Positions 23,533 through 35,320 of a stretch of DNA of 64,000 nt are shown one piece after another. The translations under genes and the position numbers were made by a program. Below the pieces are notes generated by a model, which ran no database searches, was not told the DNA's origin, and saw only the letters and a list, made by a program, of their open reading frames with translations. Within the stretch, counting starts at the first letter, position 1; each line of letters begins with the position of its first letter. Source of the stretch: Vanrija pseudolonga (Eukaryota > Basidiomycota > Tremellomycetes > Trichosporonales > Trichosporonaceae); the NCBI RefSeq assembly GCF_020906515.1, contig NC_085853.1, forward strand, positions 1,302,001-1,366,000. The letters are read 5' to 3'.

Positions 23533-26500
23533 ATGCTAAGGCCGGCACCAGGCGGCGCGATACCTGGCCGGCCGCACCGCCCACTGGTCGTGCGGTGCGG
23601 GTACGATGGCTCGACGCGGCCCGTAAACTTCCCCTCGGCGGCGAGCTGCCGGCTCGAGTCGCTGCGCACGCGCGTGGGTGCCGCCTTGCGTTGCGTTTTC
23701 CACGCTGACCCGCACGCAGGTCGAAGAATGCTTCGCCCTCTCCGCGTGGCCGTTCGTGCTCACGTACACCGACGACGACGGGGAAGAGTACCACGTCCGC
23801 ACCGAGGCCGACCTCACCGACGCCATCTCGTACTTTGCCTCTGGGGACGATGAGGGCGCCCACTCGAGCGGCGCGGCCGGCCGGCCGCCAGCCCCGCCCA
23901 AGATCTCGATGCGCGTCGACGTCGTAGTAGAGTACGACGGGCCGAGCCTGAGCGACACGAGCTCGATCGCAAGCTTCCGGACGTCGGAACACTCCTGGCA
24001 CTCGAGCGAGCGGAGCGCCGCGCGCAGCGACGGACGCAGCTCGTTCGAGTACCGCAGCTCCCGGGGGAGCAGGTACAGCTCCGTGCCGCCCATCACGACC
24101 GACCTCGCGGACCCGCTGGGTGCGATGCGCCTCTCAAGCCCGGGGAGCACGCTCTCGGGCGGCCCGAGTTCAGGCCGCAGCACCGTGCTGCAAGGCCGCC
24201 CGCGGGCATCGCTCCCCCCGCCAGAGCTCGACGCGGCGAGCGCGTCAGCGTACTCGCGCCACCGGGGAGCGCGGACCGAGAACGCATACTACGACGACAC
24301 GGCGCCAGCGCTCATGGGCCACTCGGAGCTCGGGTCACGCTGGCTCCGCGAGCAGAGCCAGCTCGCCAACCGCATGCCACGGCTCCGGCTGGGCGGCCGG
24401 AGATATGACTCGGATGACGAGGGGCTGAATAGCGACGATGAAAGCCTGGGCGATATCGAACTGGTCCAGGACGCGCGCGGACGTGAGTCTTGGCTGGGTG
24501 CCATTTGGCGGCAAAGCTGACTCCTGACAGGATACTACTACTCGTACCAGACCGAGACAGCATCCCTGTCGTCGCAATCCGAGGCGGATTTCGACTCGAT
24601 GGAGCACGCCGGGCCCAGTTCAGCGGGGTTCACGTCGCCCAGACTCACCGGCGGCGCGAGACGAACATCGCCCGAGACCGCATCCGAGGTGGAGGAAGTC
24701 ACGCGCGCGCCGAGCAGCGAGCCGACGGGACCGCCAGTCCTCGCGCCCGACTGCTCGGCTTGTGGCGTGCGCCTAGACTACATGCGCTACGTATGCGTGC
24801 CGTGTGGTGAAGGCGAGTTGTGGACCGTCAACGCGGTGGGCAAGGCGCCGTTCGAGCCGCCCAGGCTCCCAAGTGAGCAGAGCGACGGTGACGCGACTGA
24901 GTCGTCCGAGGGCACAGCCTGGGGGCCCCTCGCGTCTTCGACCGGCAGCCAGACGGTGTATCGCGGCGCCGACGGCCGCTCGCGCTCGGGGTCAATGTCG
25001 ACCAACGCCAGCGTGCACTCATTAGCCGTGGCTAACGGGAGCGCCGTGTCCCCCGGCTCGCCGAGATCGATCCAGTTCGACCTCGACGGCAACCCGACCC
25101 CCGCGCGGCACAGGGCCACGCCGCGTGGATACGAGCTCTGCCCCTCCTGTATAGAGGTGCACGGTATCGCGCACTCCAAGGCTGCGAACCGCGAGCGCGA
25201 CGCCAATGGGCACAGGAAGAAACGGTCAGGTCAGCTGCGGCATACGTTCCGCGAGAAGATCTGGGGGGCTGAAGGCTGGATGGATATTGGTGGGTTCGTC
25301 GCTCCCGCTGTGCTGACCAGCCCAGAGTATGCAGATGACTCGGATTGTACCATCTGCAACACGCCCCTGGTGAACAACCGCTATAAATGTGGGTATAAAG
25401 CTGTAGGGTCAAGCTGACAATCAGGTGTCTCGTGCTCAAAGTTCGATTTGTGTCGCTCTTGTGAGTTGCCAGGAGATCTTCGTCCTAGCTCACACCCCCC
25501 AGGCTACCAAAAGGTAGACGAGATTCACCCCGTGCACGTCTTCTTATCACTACCGGACAAACCTTTACCCAGCCTCGAGGTGGCCAGCACCAGCAGCGTT
25601 CTGGGCAACGGGCACACCGAGACGCGGCCAATACGGCATCCAGGCGCCTTTTGCCACAAGTGAGGTCGTTAGCCATGGAATGTGCACTGACCTCGCAGCT
25701 GCTTACAAGACATTGTCGGCCCGCGATTCCACTGCGCGGTATGCCCGTCATGGGACCTGTGTATCCAGTGCGAAGGCCTCACGACGTCTGGCGACGGTCA
25801 GCACACGGCCGACCACATCATGATGAAGATCCCCATTCCCCTCGCATCGTCCGAGGTCGAGGCTGTGAGTCGGCGGGCACGCGACCGTTGGTTCCAGCAG
25901 GACTCGTCGACCGTGGCGCGGCGCACGCCGGGGGGCAGCACGGCGTCGCGCTCGTCATCCCCGTCAGTCGACACGGAGACGGTGTACGCGCCCACGCGGC
26001 GCAGCGCACGCAGCGTCAGCACAGCTGCACGGCTGCCTGTCCTCCCCAACTCGGGGCGCGGCACGCCGTCTGTCACCCGGCAACAGGTCGCCGCACGCCC
26101 CCGCGACGACCTGGACCACAATGCACGCTGCGCAAACTGCAACGAGTGGATCATGGGCCGGCGGTACCAGTGTGCCAACTGCCCCTCCGACCCGGAGCCG
26201 TACAACCTGTGCTCGATCTGCGAGCTGCGGTCGTACCGCGTCCACGACCCGCGGCACGTTTTCTTCAAGTTCGACCGCCCCGTCCACATCCCACTGCAGA
26301 GCACGCAGCCCCTCCTGCCCCTGCTGTACAAGAACCGCGCCGGCCAGGTCCCCGCCTCGGCAGTGCTCTCGCCGCACGACCCGACAGCGTACCTCAAGCA
26401 CGTGCTACACCGCGAGACGGTCTGCGATATCCACATGGACCAGATCCGCGGCGCGTGGTTCCGCTGCGCCCACTGCGCTGGCGGATTCGACGTGTGCCAG

Positions 26501-26686
26501 GAGGCTGAGCGCACCGCGGATCATGACCCCACACATGGTGAGTGCAGAGAGTGTGGCTCCTGCTAACATCCCCCAGTCTTTGTCGTCTTCAAGGCCCGCG
26601 TCGACATGGTGGCCTTCCGCGAGCTCGCCAGCCTCGCCGCGTCGTACCCCAAGCCGCTACTCAAACAGCAGGTCTACTTCTCCTGA
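23533..26686 (+). CDS. PB1 domain protein with five ZZ-like zinc modules
   Basis: Large scaffold-like protein of roughly 900 residues. The start at 23533 leads into a PB1 domain (LVVRCGYDGSTRPVNFPS ... YTDDDGEEYHVRTEADL), whose acidic OPCA-type stretch predicts binding to a basic partner PB1. After a Ser-rich linker come zinc modules: CSACGVRLDYMRYVCVPC with a distant CPSC; CTICNTPLVNNRYKC; CHNCLQDIVGPRFHC; CANCNEWIMGRRYQC; and CDIHMDQIRGAWFRC. Each has trailing Cys/His pairs of ZZ type. PB1 plus ZZ is the layout of p62/NBR1 autophagy receptors, but I see no FW domain, UBA or obvious LIR, so that role is only a suggestion. At least seven introns; it ends at 26686, 188 bp from the TOR stop. 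Confidence 0.75.
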
Positions 26687-26874
26687 TGTTCTTTTTTTGT
26701 AACCCCATCTGTATGTAACTCTCTAGCTCTCTAGCCAGCAGCTTGCTGTTATCAATGCATGTAATGACGGATACTGTGACAATTTAATTAGAGTATTCCA
26801 GACATGGTTACGGGATCGTTGTTCCCTTTGTTCTGCTGCTGCTTCTTCCATCATCTCTCTCCCTCGCCGTTCGT

Positions 26875-29800
26875 CTACCAGAACGAGCACCATCCCACAA
26901 ACGCGACGCAGAGGTTCTCGACGTTGATGGCCTGCGCGACGAGCTCCTCGACCTGCTCCTTGATGCCGAGCGTGACGTTGGGCTTGAAGTCACGACCCGT
27001 GAGCTTCCTCCTCACACGCTCAATGACTTGAAGCGCCTTGTCGTTCATGACTTCTGGGCGGTCGGCCTCTGCTTTGCGTCAGCCTGCATTCTCGACTTCA
27101 GATCAAACACCACCCACCGTTCAGAATATCGCGCTCATCACCGCGACCAGTGCCGCGGCCGGGGTACTGACGCTCGTCGACGTCCTGCGTTGCCCGGTTT
27201 CCACCAGGCTGGGCGCCCGCAGTGAGACGCCAGTTGATTAATGGGTCGTACACGAATGCCTCGAGCACGGCCATGAGCGACTCCTTGTTGTCGCGCATCA
27301 CCTCCATTGACACCTCGCAACTGCGCGAGAATGTACCCGTGATTCCGCACACCTCCATCGCATGGATGAGCATGCGGGTGAGACGGAACGGCACCTTTTC
27401 TGGGTACTTGTCACGCTGCATGGCGACTTCGAAGCAGTCACCCTGGGGCGGTCAGCATGGCAACACGCTCCAATGTACTCACGAAATCAATGTGAATAAC
27501 GTCGCCACTGATCGAGTCCAGCATGAGGTTTGAAGGGTGACGATCCCCGAGGCCGAGGATATAGCCGATCATTGATGTGAGCGCCAGACTGCGAGTGTAG
27601 GCCGTTCGTCTCTCCAGCCACGCCTCCGAGTTACGACTGCCGAGCCAGAGAATGCGGTACAGATCCTGTCCGGTCGTGTTGTCGAGAGCGTACTGGAACA
27701 CCTCCACCTTGTGCATCAGCGGAAGGCTGTCGTAGTTGTCGTCGGCCATCTGGTTCATGAGCCTGTTCTCAATGTCAAGGAGTATCTTCCTTGATTCACG
27801 GTACGCCTTGATGAGCGTGTGTAGCGTGTCACTGTGTGGGATCCAGCCGAGTAGACCGGCACTCGGCGACAATGGGGTGATCGAGAACCGGTGGATGAAG
27901 AGATGGCGCTTGGCACTCTCCTGGTCGGCACTGAGCAGAGTGTTGACCAGGCCAAACAGCTGCATGACACGCTCGTCCTGTCGCAGATCCTCATGACCCT
28001 TGAGCAGGAAAGTGTATTCCTTGCCGTCGCGTCCCAGCATTGTGAAGCGTCGTGGTCTCTGCTTCGAAGTGATGACGTTGAACGTGGGGCGAACAGAGCC
28101 GATACCGATGACGGGCTTGCCACTCTGGTACGTTCCAGGAACAGCCAGTTCGAGGTCACGAACGGCCATGAGCTTGGGTGACACGTACTGCAGCTCAATA
28201 ACGTTGAGGAGCTTGATCTGGCGTGTGAGGCGCTGGAAGGTCGAGTAGTAAATGTCCCAGGCTTGGTTGAGCTCGTTTGTGTCACCCGTGGAACGGTATC
28301 GTCTGCAAAAGTCTCTGGCCATCTTGAGTTCGTGGCCAAAGCTCTGGACGAAAGAGGTCTCTCGCAATGTCTCTGGTCCACGCTCAATCATGTCGTGCAG
28401 AGGCTCGAGCACCTCGAACATCGCCTGCTCGTTGTGCTCAGCGAAGTAGTGCTTGGAGGCATCCTCGAGTCCCTCGTGCCACTGCTCGTGCCAGAGAATG
28501 GCAGCACGGATAAGCTCGGTGGAGACGAGCTCGGCCTGGTCGACAATCGTAGCCGAGTGCTCGCGCATCTTGGCGGTGATGCTCTGAGCCACTGATCTTC
28601 GGCTGTGAACGTTCGACTTGCTGGCCACTGTGAGCGGGTAGATGAGAGCCTGAGGGTGCGCCCGGCCGATATCGTGAAGCAGGCGGACAATCAGTTGCTG
28701 GATCGCCACGCGCGGCGTCTGGATACGAGCGATGATCTGCGGGATAACCTCGAGCCACACATCGACGTTGACCGTTGTCATGCCTTGTGAAATGGCCTGG
28801 CTGACACCGTGTTGGTAGCCGTACGTGAACCACAATGTGAGCAGACGAAGTGTGTCTTGCAGTGAGTTGCCCGGCGACAGAGCAATCGATCGCAAGAAAC
28901 CCTCGACGGCTGGGATGATATACGTTGTGAAGTGCGCCGATGATAGACCCTGTTGCGAGACTTCGAGCTGCGTGATGACTTCGAAGTTTGCCAAAGCCCA
29001 AGTGTGCCATGCCTGGTACCAGGTAGGGTCCAGCTCCGTAGCCAGCGAGTAGTCATTGAGGACCGTGGAAGGGTCCGACTGGGCGCGTTAATTTGGTCTT
29101 CGTCCGGTACACGCAAGCACTCACAGTGAAGCTCTGCTCTCCCATAGCAGCTTGCCAGCTACCCAGCTCGACGTGGCAACGAGCGAGAAGCTTGGTGTAC
29201 TCGCCAAACATCTTGGCATCCGGCAGGATGAGGCGGCCCTCCTCGTTCCTTGCACCGAGACCCATGTCGTCGGACAGAGCGGCAGTGAAGTCGCGAAGGT
29301 AAGCAAGAGTCTCGTAGCGGTCGTCGCGCGAGTTCTTCTGCACCGCCTGAGCCCACTTGAGGCGGTAGTACGCAAAGACAATCGGCGGCGGGGCTCGTGA
29401 TCTGCTCTCGGCATCTAAGTTGCTGCACGAACTGCCAACCAGAGAAGTAAGGGTCTTCTCTGCCAGGTTGAGTCTGTCCGAGGTGCGACAGAGGTCGGCG
29501 AAGTGGATCCACGTGTCCATGTCCTCGCTGGGAGTGAGGACAAGCGAGCGGAGCTGGAGGATACGCTGCCAGACTTCGACGTCGCGACGACAGCCCTCGA
29601 GACTGGACCAATCAGCATTGTGTCTCAACGTCTCAACTCACCGCTTCTGCCACGTCTTGCGTTGCGTGGCCTGTCTCTCGGGTTGGTCCGCATGATCCTT
29701 GTAGGCAATGATTTCTTCCAGCTCCGACAGCATTTGCACGCGCACCACGACACTTTCCGTCAGTTCTTGCTCTTGGGCAGCAGACTCACTCATAGGCACG

Positions 29801-32800
29801 ACCGTAACTCTCGCCGGTGAGCGACGTGAGCTCGCCGTCCAGGCGCTCACGCGCCTTGGTGATGTGGCGAAGAGCCGAGCTGAACTGATTGCGGTGGACT
29901 GCGAGGATGGCCTTGAAGAAGTTGCGGTCGGCCGAGTCGTTCTTCATGGCCGAGATGTAGTCGTCCATCAGATCCCACTGGTACAAGGCCCAGCTGGCTG
30001 CAGCCGCAAGGGGTGCGATCAGCTTCTTCTCGTCCTGGGCTGCGTTGGGCCAACGGATCTGAACAAACTCTGCGAGCTCTTCCCACTCTCCGAGCGCGTG
30101 CAGAGCCTGGAGCTTGCCCATGGCGATGGTAGCCTCATCCGTCGTGCTGTCGGGGTCCGCGGCGCGCTCGTTCCAGACGACGAGAGCCTCTTCCCAGCGA
30201 CCAAGCTTCTCGTACCAGAGGACGTCGTGTGTCATGTGCAGGTTGTTCTGCGCGTACTCGAGTGTGCCCCATGCGGCATCACTCTGCTGCAGCTTTTGAT
30301 TGACGCTGATGAGGTCCTCGACGACCGCGGTCGAGGCATCAACAAAGAACTCCTGCTCCTTGTAGTGCAGAGCCTTCGCATAGGCGTGGAAAGCTGTGGC
30401 GTAGTCACCGAGCAGGCGAGGCTCAATAGCCAGCTGCTTTTCGTCGTGCTCCATGAACTCGGCGAGGTTCAAGATGGCATTGACGACGTCCGATGGCACC
30501 GTCGTGTTGGTAAGGGCCTGCTCAATATTGTGGACCAGGTCCTCTTGGTAGCTTTCGTACAGCTCAGTCCAGCACGAAACGAACGCCACGTTGAACAGCT
30601 CGCGAGCGAATGGGAGGTGTTGGTCTGCAAGCTTGGTGCAGGCACGGATTGCTTGTGATGGTGACTCGCGCATGAGCTCGACACCGAGCTTCTTGAGCCA
30701 TTCGAGCCATTCCTTTCGGGTGGTGACATTGGAGCAATCCCAAGCCGCCTTGAGCTGCTGCTGGTTGACAGGGAGCTTGTGCTGCTCGGCCGACACTGCG
30801 ACATCCGTTGAGGCGTCCGCGGCGTACTGTTCGACAGGGCCGAGGTCAGGAGGGAGGCGCTCGCGGTTCAACAACTTGGTGACCATCTGGTCGTACGCCG
30901 GCCACACAATCTTGTTCTCCAACAGAGCCTGAAGTGATCAGTACCACGGACAATCACCAACTAAAATCCATCTCACCTTGTTAACCATCGGGATGAAAAT
31001 GGAGTAGTCGGGTCCGAACTGGAGGACAAGGACGCAAAGCGTCTCCATCGCGGCGTTGCGGAGCTCAACATCAGGAGTGCTGAGAGTGCGCACGAGCGGG
31101 TGGATGATCTGAGACGCATGGTCACTGAAGTTGACCTTGCGGCAGAGCTGGGAGGTCGTCATGAGTGCGGCCTTGCGAAGCTCGGGAGGGGCCGCCGGGT
31201 TCTCGAAGCTGCGGACGATGACCGGAAGCACAAGGTGGAGGTAGTCCTCAATACTCGAGCCAAAGACATAGAATGCCTTGAGAATGTGAAGGAGAGTCTC
31301 GAGGCGCTGTGCCGAGATGTGGCGCGCTGCAAGGTCGCCATCAAATGAGCGGAGGATCTGCTGGAGTAACTGCGGGAGATATGCCTTGAACTCTCCTTCC
31401 ACGGCACGCGCGATAGCCTCGACCAGCGAGATGATTGTAATCTGTAAGGTCGAGTTAGGGTTCCAAAAGTCGTGCACGAGAGCGAACACCTCATTCAGGT
31501 AGTTGCGGATGTGCTGCTTGACAATGGTGATCAACTGAGCAAGCTGCTTGAGGAAGACGTCTTGCGAGTCACGGCTACCCAGGCGGATGACACCGAGGAA
31601 TGCGGGAAGAATTTGAGGCAGGAAGCTGACACATCGGAGACGCTGAGTCCTAAAGATGAGCATGACCGAGTTGATAGCGTCGTAGTGGTGCTCCTTCATG
31701 TTGGCATCGTTGAGCACGTTGACGAGCGAGTTGATGACGACCGTCTGGTAGTAGTCGTCGTTTGATGGCCCCTGGGTGTTCATCAACAGCGTGATGTCTG
31801 TGACACGAGGACCAGAGGTCTCTGCGTTCGGGTCGTCACCGGCGCCATGTAAGAGCCTGTGCTTGAAAGGATCCAAGGCACCGAGCATGCCCATCGTCCT
31901 GATGGTTTCCAGACGGATGGCCTGCGAAGTCTCCGTTCTGAGGAAACGGAAGAGAATGCCCAGAAGCTGAGGGTGCTCAATGTAGGGCGCAATCACTTCA
32001 CCAGTGTTGGACACAACCTGGCCAAGGGTCTTCAAGGCCGCGTCACGCTTTGACGCTGAAGCCGGGTCGTTGAGCATTTCAAGAACGAGATCCAAAATGG
32101 TCTTGACGTTGGGGACGAGTTCTTCACCGGCCACCTTGGCGAGTTCACCAATGCAGGTGACACAAGACGCGGCAACAGCAGCTGGTGTGCTAGGCGAACG
32201 AGCAATGCGCAGCACGACAGACAGGATCGTCGACGCATACGACTTGACGAGCCCAGCCGAGGCGCCGATCAGGAGGCACAAGAGCTTGGCGCTCTCCTCC
32301 TTCTGCTTGTTGTTGGTCGAGTACTCCAGCTCGGTAATGAGGTTGATGAGCGACTTGCGCAACGACGGCATAACGTATGCTGGGTTGTAGTGGGCAAGGC
32401 GACCAATAATCCCGATCGCAAGCTCCCGGATCTTGAACTCCTCGTCATTGAGAGCAACGAACAGACAGCGAATGTCTTCGGCCTGCGAGAGGTGACGATC
32501 AAACTTCTCGTCGAGGTTTTCGAGAACTGCCTGCCTGATAGAAGGATCTGGGGCGTCAGACCTGGAATCATTGGCAATACTCACTTTGGTCGGTGATGCC
32601 AACTGTGAGCAGCTTCTCCAAGACATCGTTGACAATCTCGATTGAGTGGCTGCTTGTCTGGTGGCAGATAGGATCGTTGACAAACAGCTGCGTGGAGGCC
32701 AGTACCGCCTCCTTTCGCACCTCGGCGCTGTCGTGCTCAAGGTAAGGCAGAGCAGCCTCACGGACAAACTCATTAAGCGTGTGACCTGGAGGGTTAGCGA

Positions 32801-34700
32801 GTGGTAGACCATCGTCGACGCGCAAACATACCGCTGAAGTCAAAGTTGCCCAAAATCTTCAGAGCGAGCACAATCGTCTCTGGGGCCTGGCCGCCTCCCG
32901 AAGCCTGGAGCACACTGTCACGGGTGATCTCAACCGTCTTGCCGCGAGGGGCAGGGGCACCAAGAGGGCGGAAGGAATGACCGGTCAGGATCATTGACAG
33001 AGTCTCAAGAAGGCGATCTAGCTCATTAGCAGGAGTCGCGGCTTCGACACAAACCTTGGATTGTGCGAAGCAGAGGAGGAATGTGGCCCGAGATTACTTC
33101 CAACGCGTGGTAGAGCGCGTCCGAAAGACCCCAAGGGAACATGAGGTCGAGAATTTCGTGCATTTGTCTCGTGAGCATTGGACCGACGGCTGTCGTGAGC
33201 ATCGCAAGACTCTGGAAGATGGGAGCCTCGAACGGCGCATTCTTCTTGCCCTTCTGGCGAAGGTGCTCCTTGATAATCTTGACAATGTCATCGATAAAGG
33301 GGCGCATCTTGGACGCAAGTTGCACGGACATGTGGCCGAGCGCAATGTAGGCTACCATTGTCAGATCGGTGACTGACAGTACGTCTCGGACAGAGTCACT
33401 CACCAATGTCACGGTCTGTGGGCCTCTGCAGAGCCTGCAGAAGGTAGGACATGCTGCGGTGGAGGTAGTGAACCTCAAAGTCCTCGCTGTCGTACGTTGC
33501 CATGCTTGGGATCAAGCCGATGACGGCCTTCCTGATCACAGTCTCCTTGCTGTCGCGGTACTTCAGAGTGATGTCGCAGATGTTGTGGAAGAACTCTCCC
33601 ATAGACTGCACTGTTAGCGATAAGCTCGACTGGGCACACCCACGAGCTGCTGATTCTGGAGCATGGCGCCAAAGGCAAGTAGAGAGCCGAGGATCGAGTC
33701 CACGGAAGCCGCCTTCAAGAGGCCACTCTTCGCCTCCTCAAAGATCTTGCGGTACACTTCGTTGCCTGATTTGGTTTCACGCGTCTTGATAATGTCAAGA
33801 CACGCTGAGAGTAGCATAGATGCCCTCTCTCTAACCATAGTCTGGGGAGGTCAGAACAGTTACCACTTTAAGTTACTCACTCTACTGTCCCGCAAAGGAA
33901 CCCAGATCTTGTCGAGGACGCGAGGAACGAAGGGCATGAAGAGGCCCGGCGAGTTATCCGCGAACTGGTGCAGGAGCAAGACTGCGCTGAATCTGCTAAC
34001 CTCCTGACGTGTGTCTGAAGGGCATCAGTTACTATCCAGCCCAGGCAGGCCCAAAACTCACCGTCGATCATCTGGAGAGCCTGGTTCACTTCCTTGGTGA
34101 AGAAGGACTCTCCGAGATTGATGCCGGCAATGCGGACCATGTTGCCCACCACTCTGGCCGCGGAGACCATGACGGCAGAGTCTGGGTAATTCAGGAGGGG
34201 GCGTAGGTCTGTGGGTGGTCAGTACGTGACGTTCGCAGCTGCAACTTACATCCGTAGAGACGGATATTGTTTTGAAGGGCTCGGTCGGGCGTATCATTGT
34301 TTGTGGCCTCGAGCATGCTATCTGGGGACAAGTCAGCACAGCCCCGATGCAGCCTGTGTCACACATACCGATGGCGAGAATGGCACCCAATCGCTCGTGC
34401 GAGTAGTTGCTGCGAGAGAGGTCGAACGTCTTTGGAAAGACGTCCTTCCACATGTTCTTTCTCGAGTCATCGCCAGGCGACTCCAAGCTCGACGCGTCGA
34501 TCTAGGTGGGGTGGTTAGTGGTTGTCATTGTAGACGCGCGGCCGAGCTCACATATGCCTTGAGGTCCTGCGCAGCCTGGACGCGAACATCATCGGCTCTT
34601 GGGGGTCGTTAGCGCACTTGTTGCGGTGGTTGAGGGGAGGAGCTCACTTGCTGCCCAAACGGGCGAAGATGCTGTCTAGAACATCGGATTGGGACGCCAT
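26875..34700 (-). CDS. TOR1: TOR serine/threonine kinase
   Basis: Central nutrient-sensing PI3K-like kinase, catalytic core of TORC1/TORC2. The start at 34700 ([18 protein letters not shown]) and the FATC end (GWCSFW, stop at 26877-26875) define a gene with many short introns and about 2,300 residues, normal for TOR. HEAT repeats fill about 34.7-31 kb, then FAT. The FRB domain (near 28.5-28.2 kb) keeps the Ser of LEDASKHYF and the Trp and Phe of [10 protein letters not shown], the positions contacted by FKBP-rapamycin. The kinase has [16 protein letters not shown], the catalytic loop [12 protein letters not shown] and HIDFGDCFE. So it looks active and rapamycin-sensitive. Its 5' end is divergent from the Pol III subunit gene, 620 bp away. 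Confidence 0.97.
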
Positions 34701-35320
34701 GATGGGCTTGACATGGGACTGGCGCCCAGATTAGGATGGCGAGAGTGCCCGGTTGGGAGAGGGATTGATGGCGATTCCAAAGTCGGCCTGATGATAGGGA
34801 GAGGGAGCGGGGGCGACGGGGGGGTGGAGAGTGTCGGTGTGATTGAGAGTCCGAGTGCCTGCGCGCTCTATGACCCCAGACCTGAGAGGATGATGGTTGG
34901 TCTGGAACAAGGCGAGTGGCGTGAGGGCAAAGCAGTCTATCACAATTACAAAGTGGTCGTGTCGTTGGTTGACTGACATGCAGGTTACGCGCAGTGCAGG
35001 CGGCGGCGGCGGCGGCGGCGAGACTGGGTTGTGCACCAGTCTCGGCCTGGGGTCCCAATCGTCATGGCTGATAACAATCAACCCACTCAGGCGGAGGCGA
35101 CCAATTTTACACGTCATAAATTCTGACATGACTCCCCACTTGCACTCAATGTAGATTTCTGCATTTGGTCCGCCTTGTTGTGGTGGTTCAACTCTCTTGC
35201 TCACAACGCCCCCGTTTCTCCTACACCCTCCAACACACTCGAGCATCTCACCCACGCTCAAGAGCACAGATTAGCAACAAGCCTGGCGGGCATAGTCGTC
35301 TACAACACAGACTGCCAGCC
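34701..35320. promoter_or_regulatory. Shared divergent promoter, TOR kinase / RPC34
   Basis: 620 bp between the two start codons. It carries a (GGC)7 run at 34999-35019, an AT-rich patch around 35100-35130 and a pyrimidine-rich leader before RPC34. No TATA box that I trust, as expected for housekeeping genes. Confidence 0.5.
34999..35019. repeat. (GGC)7 microsatellite in the TOR/RPC34 promoter
   Basis: Seven uninterrupted GGC units, roughly midway between the two divergent starts. Likely length-variable. Confidence 0.8.
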
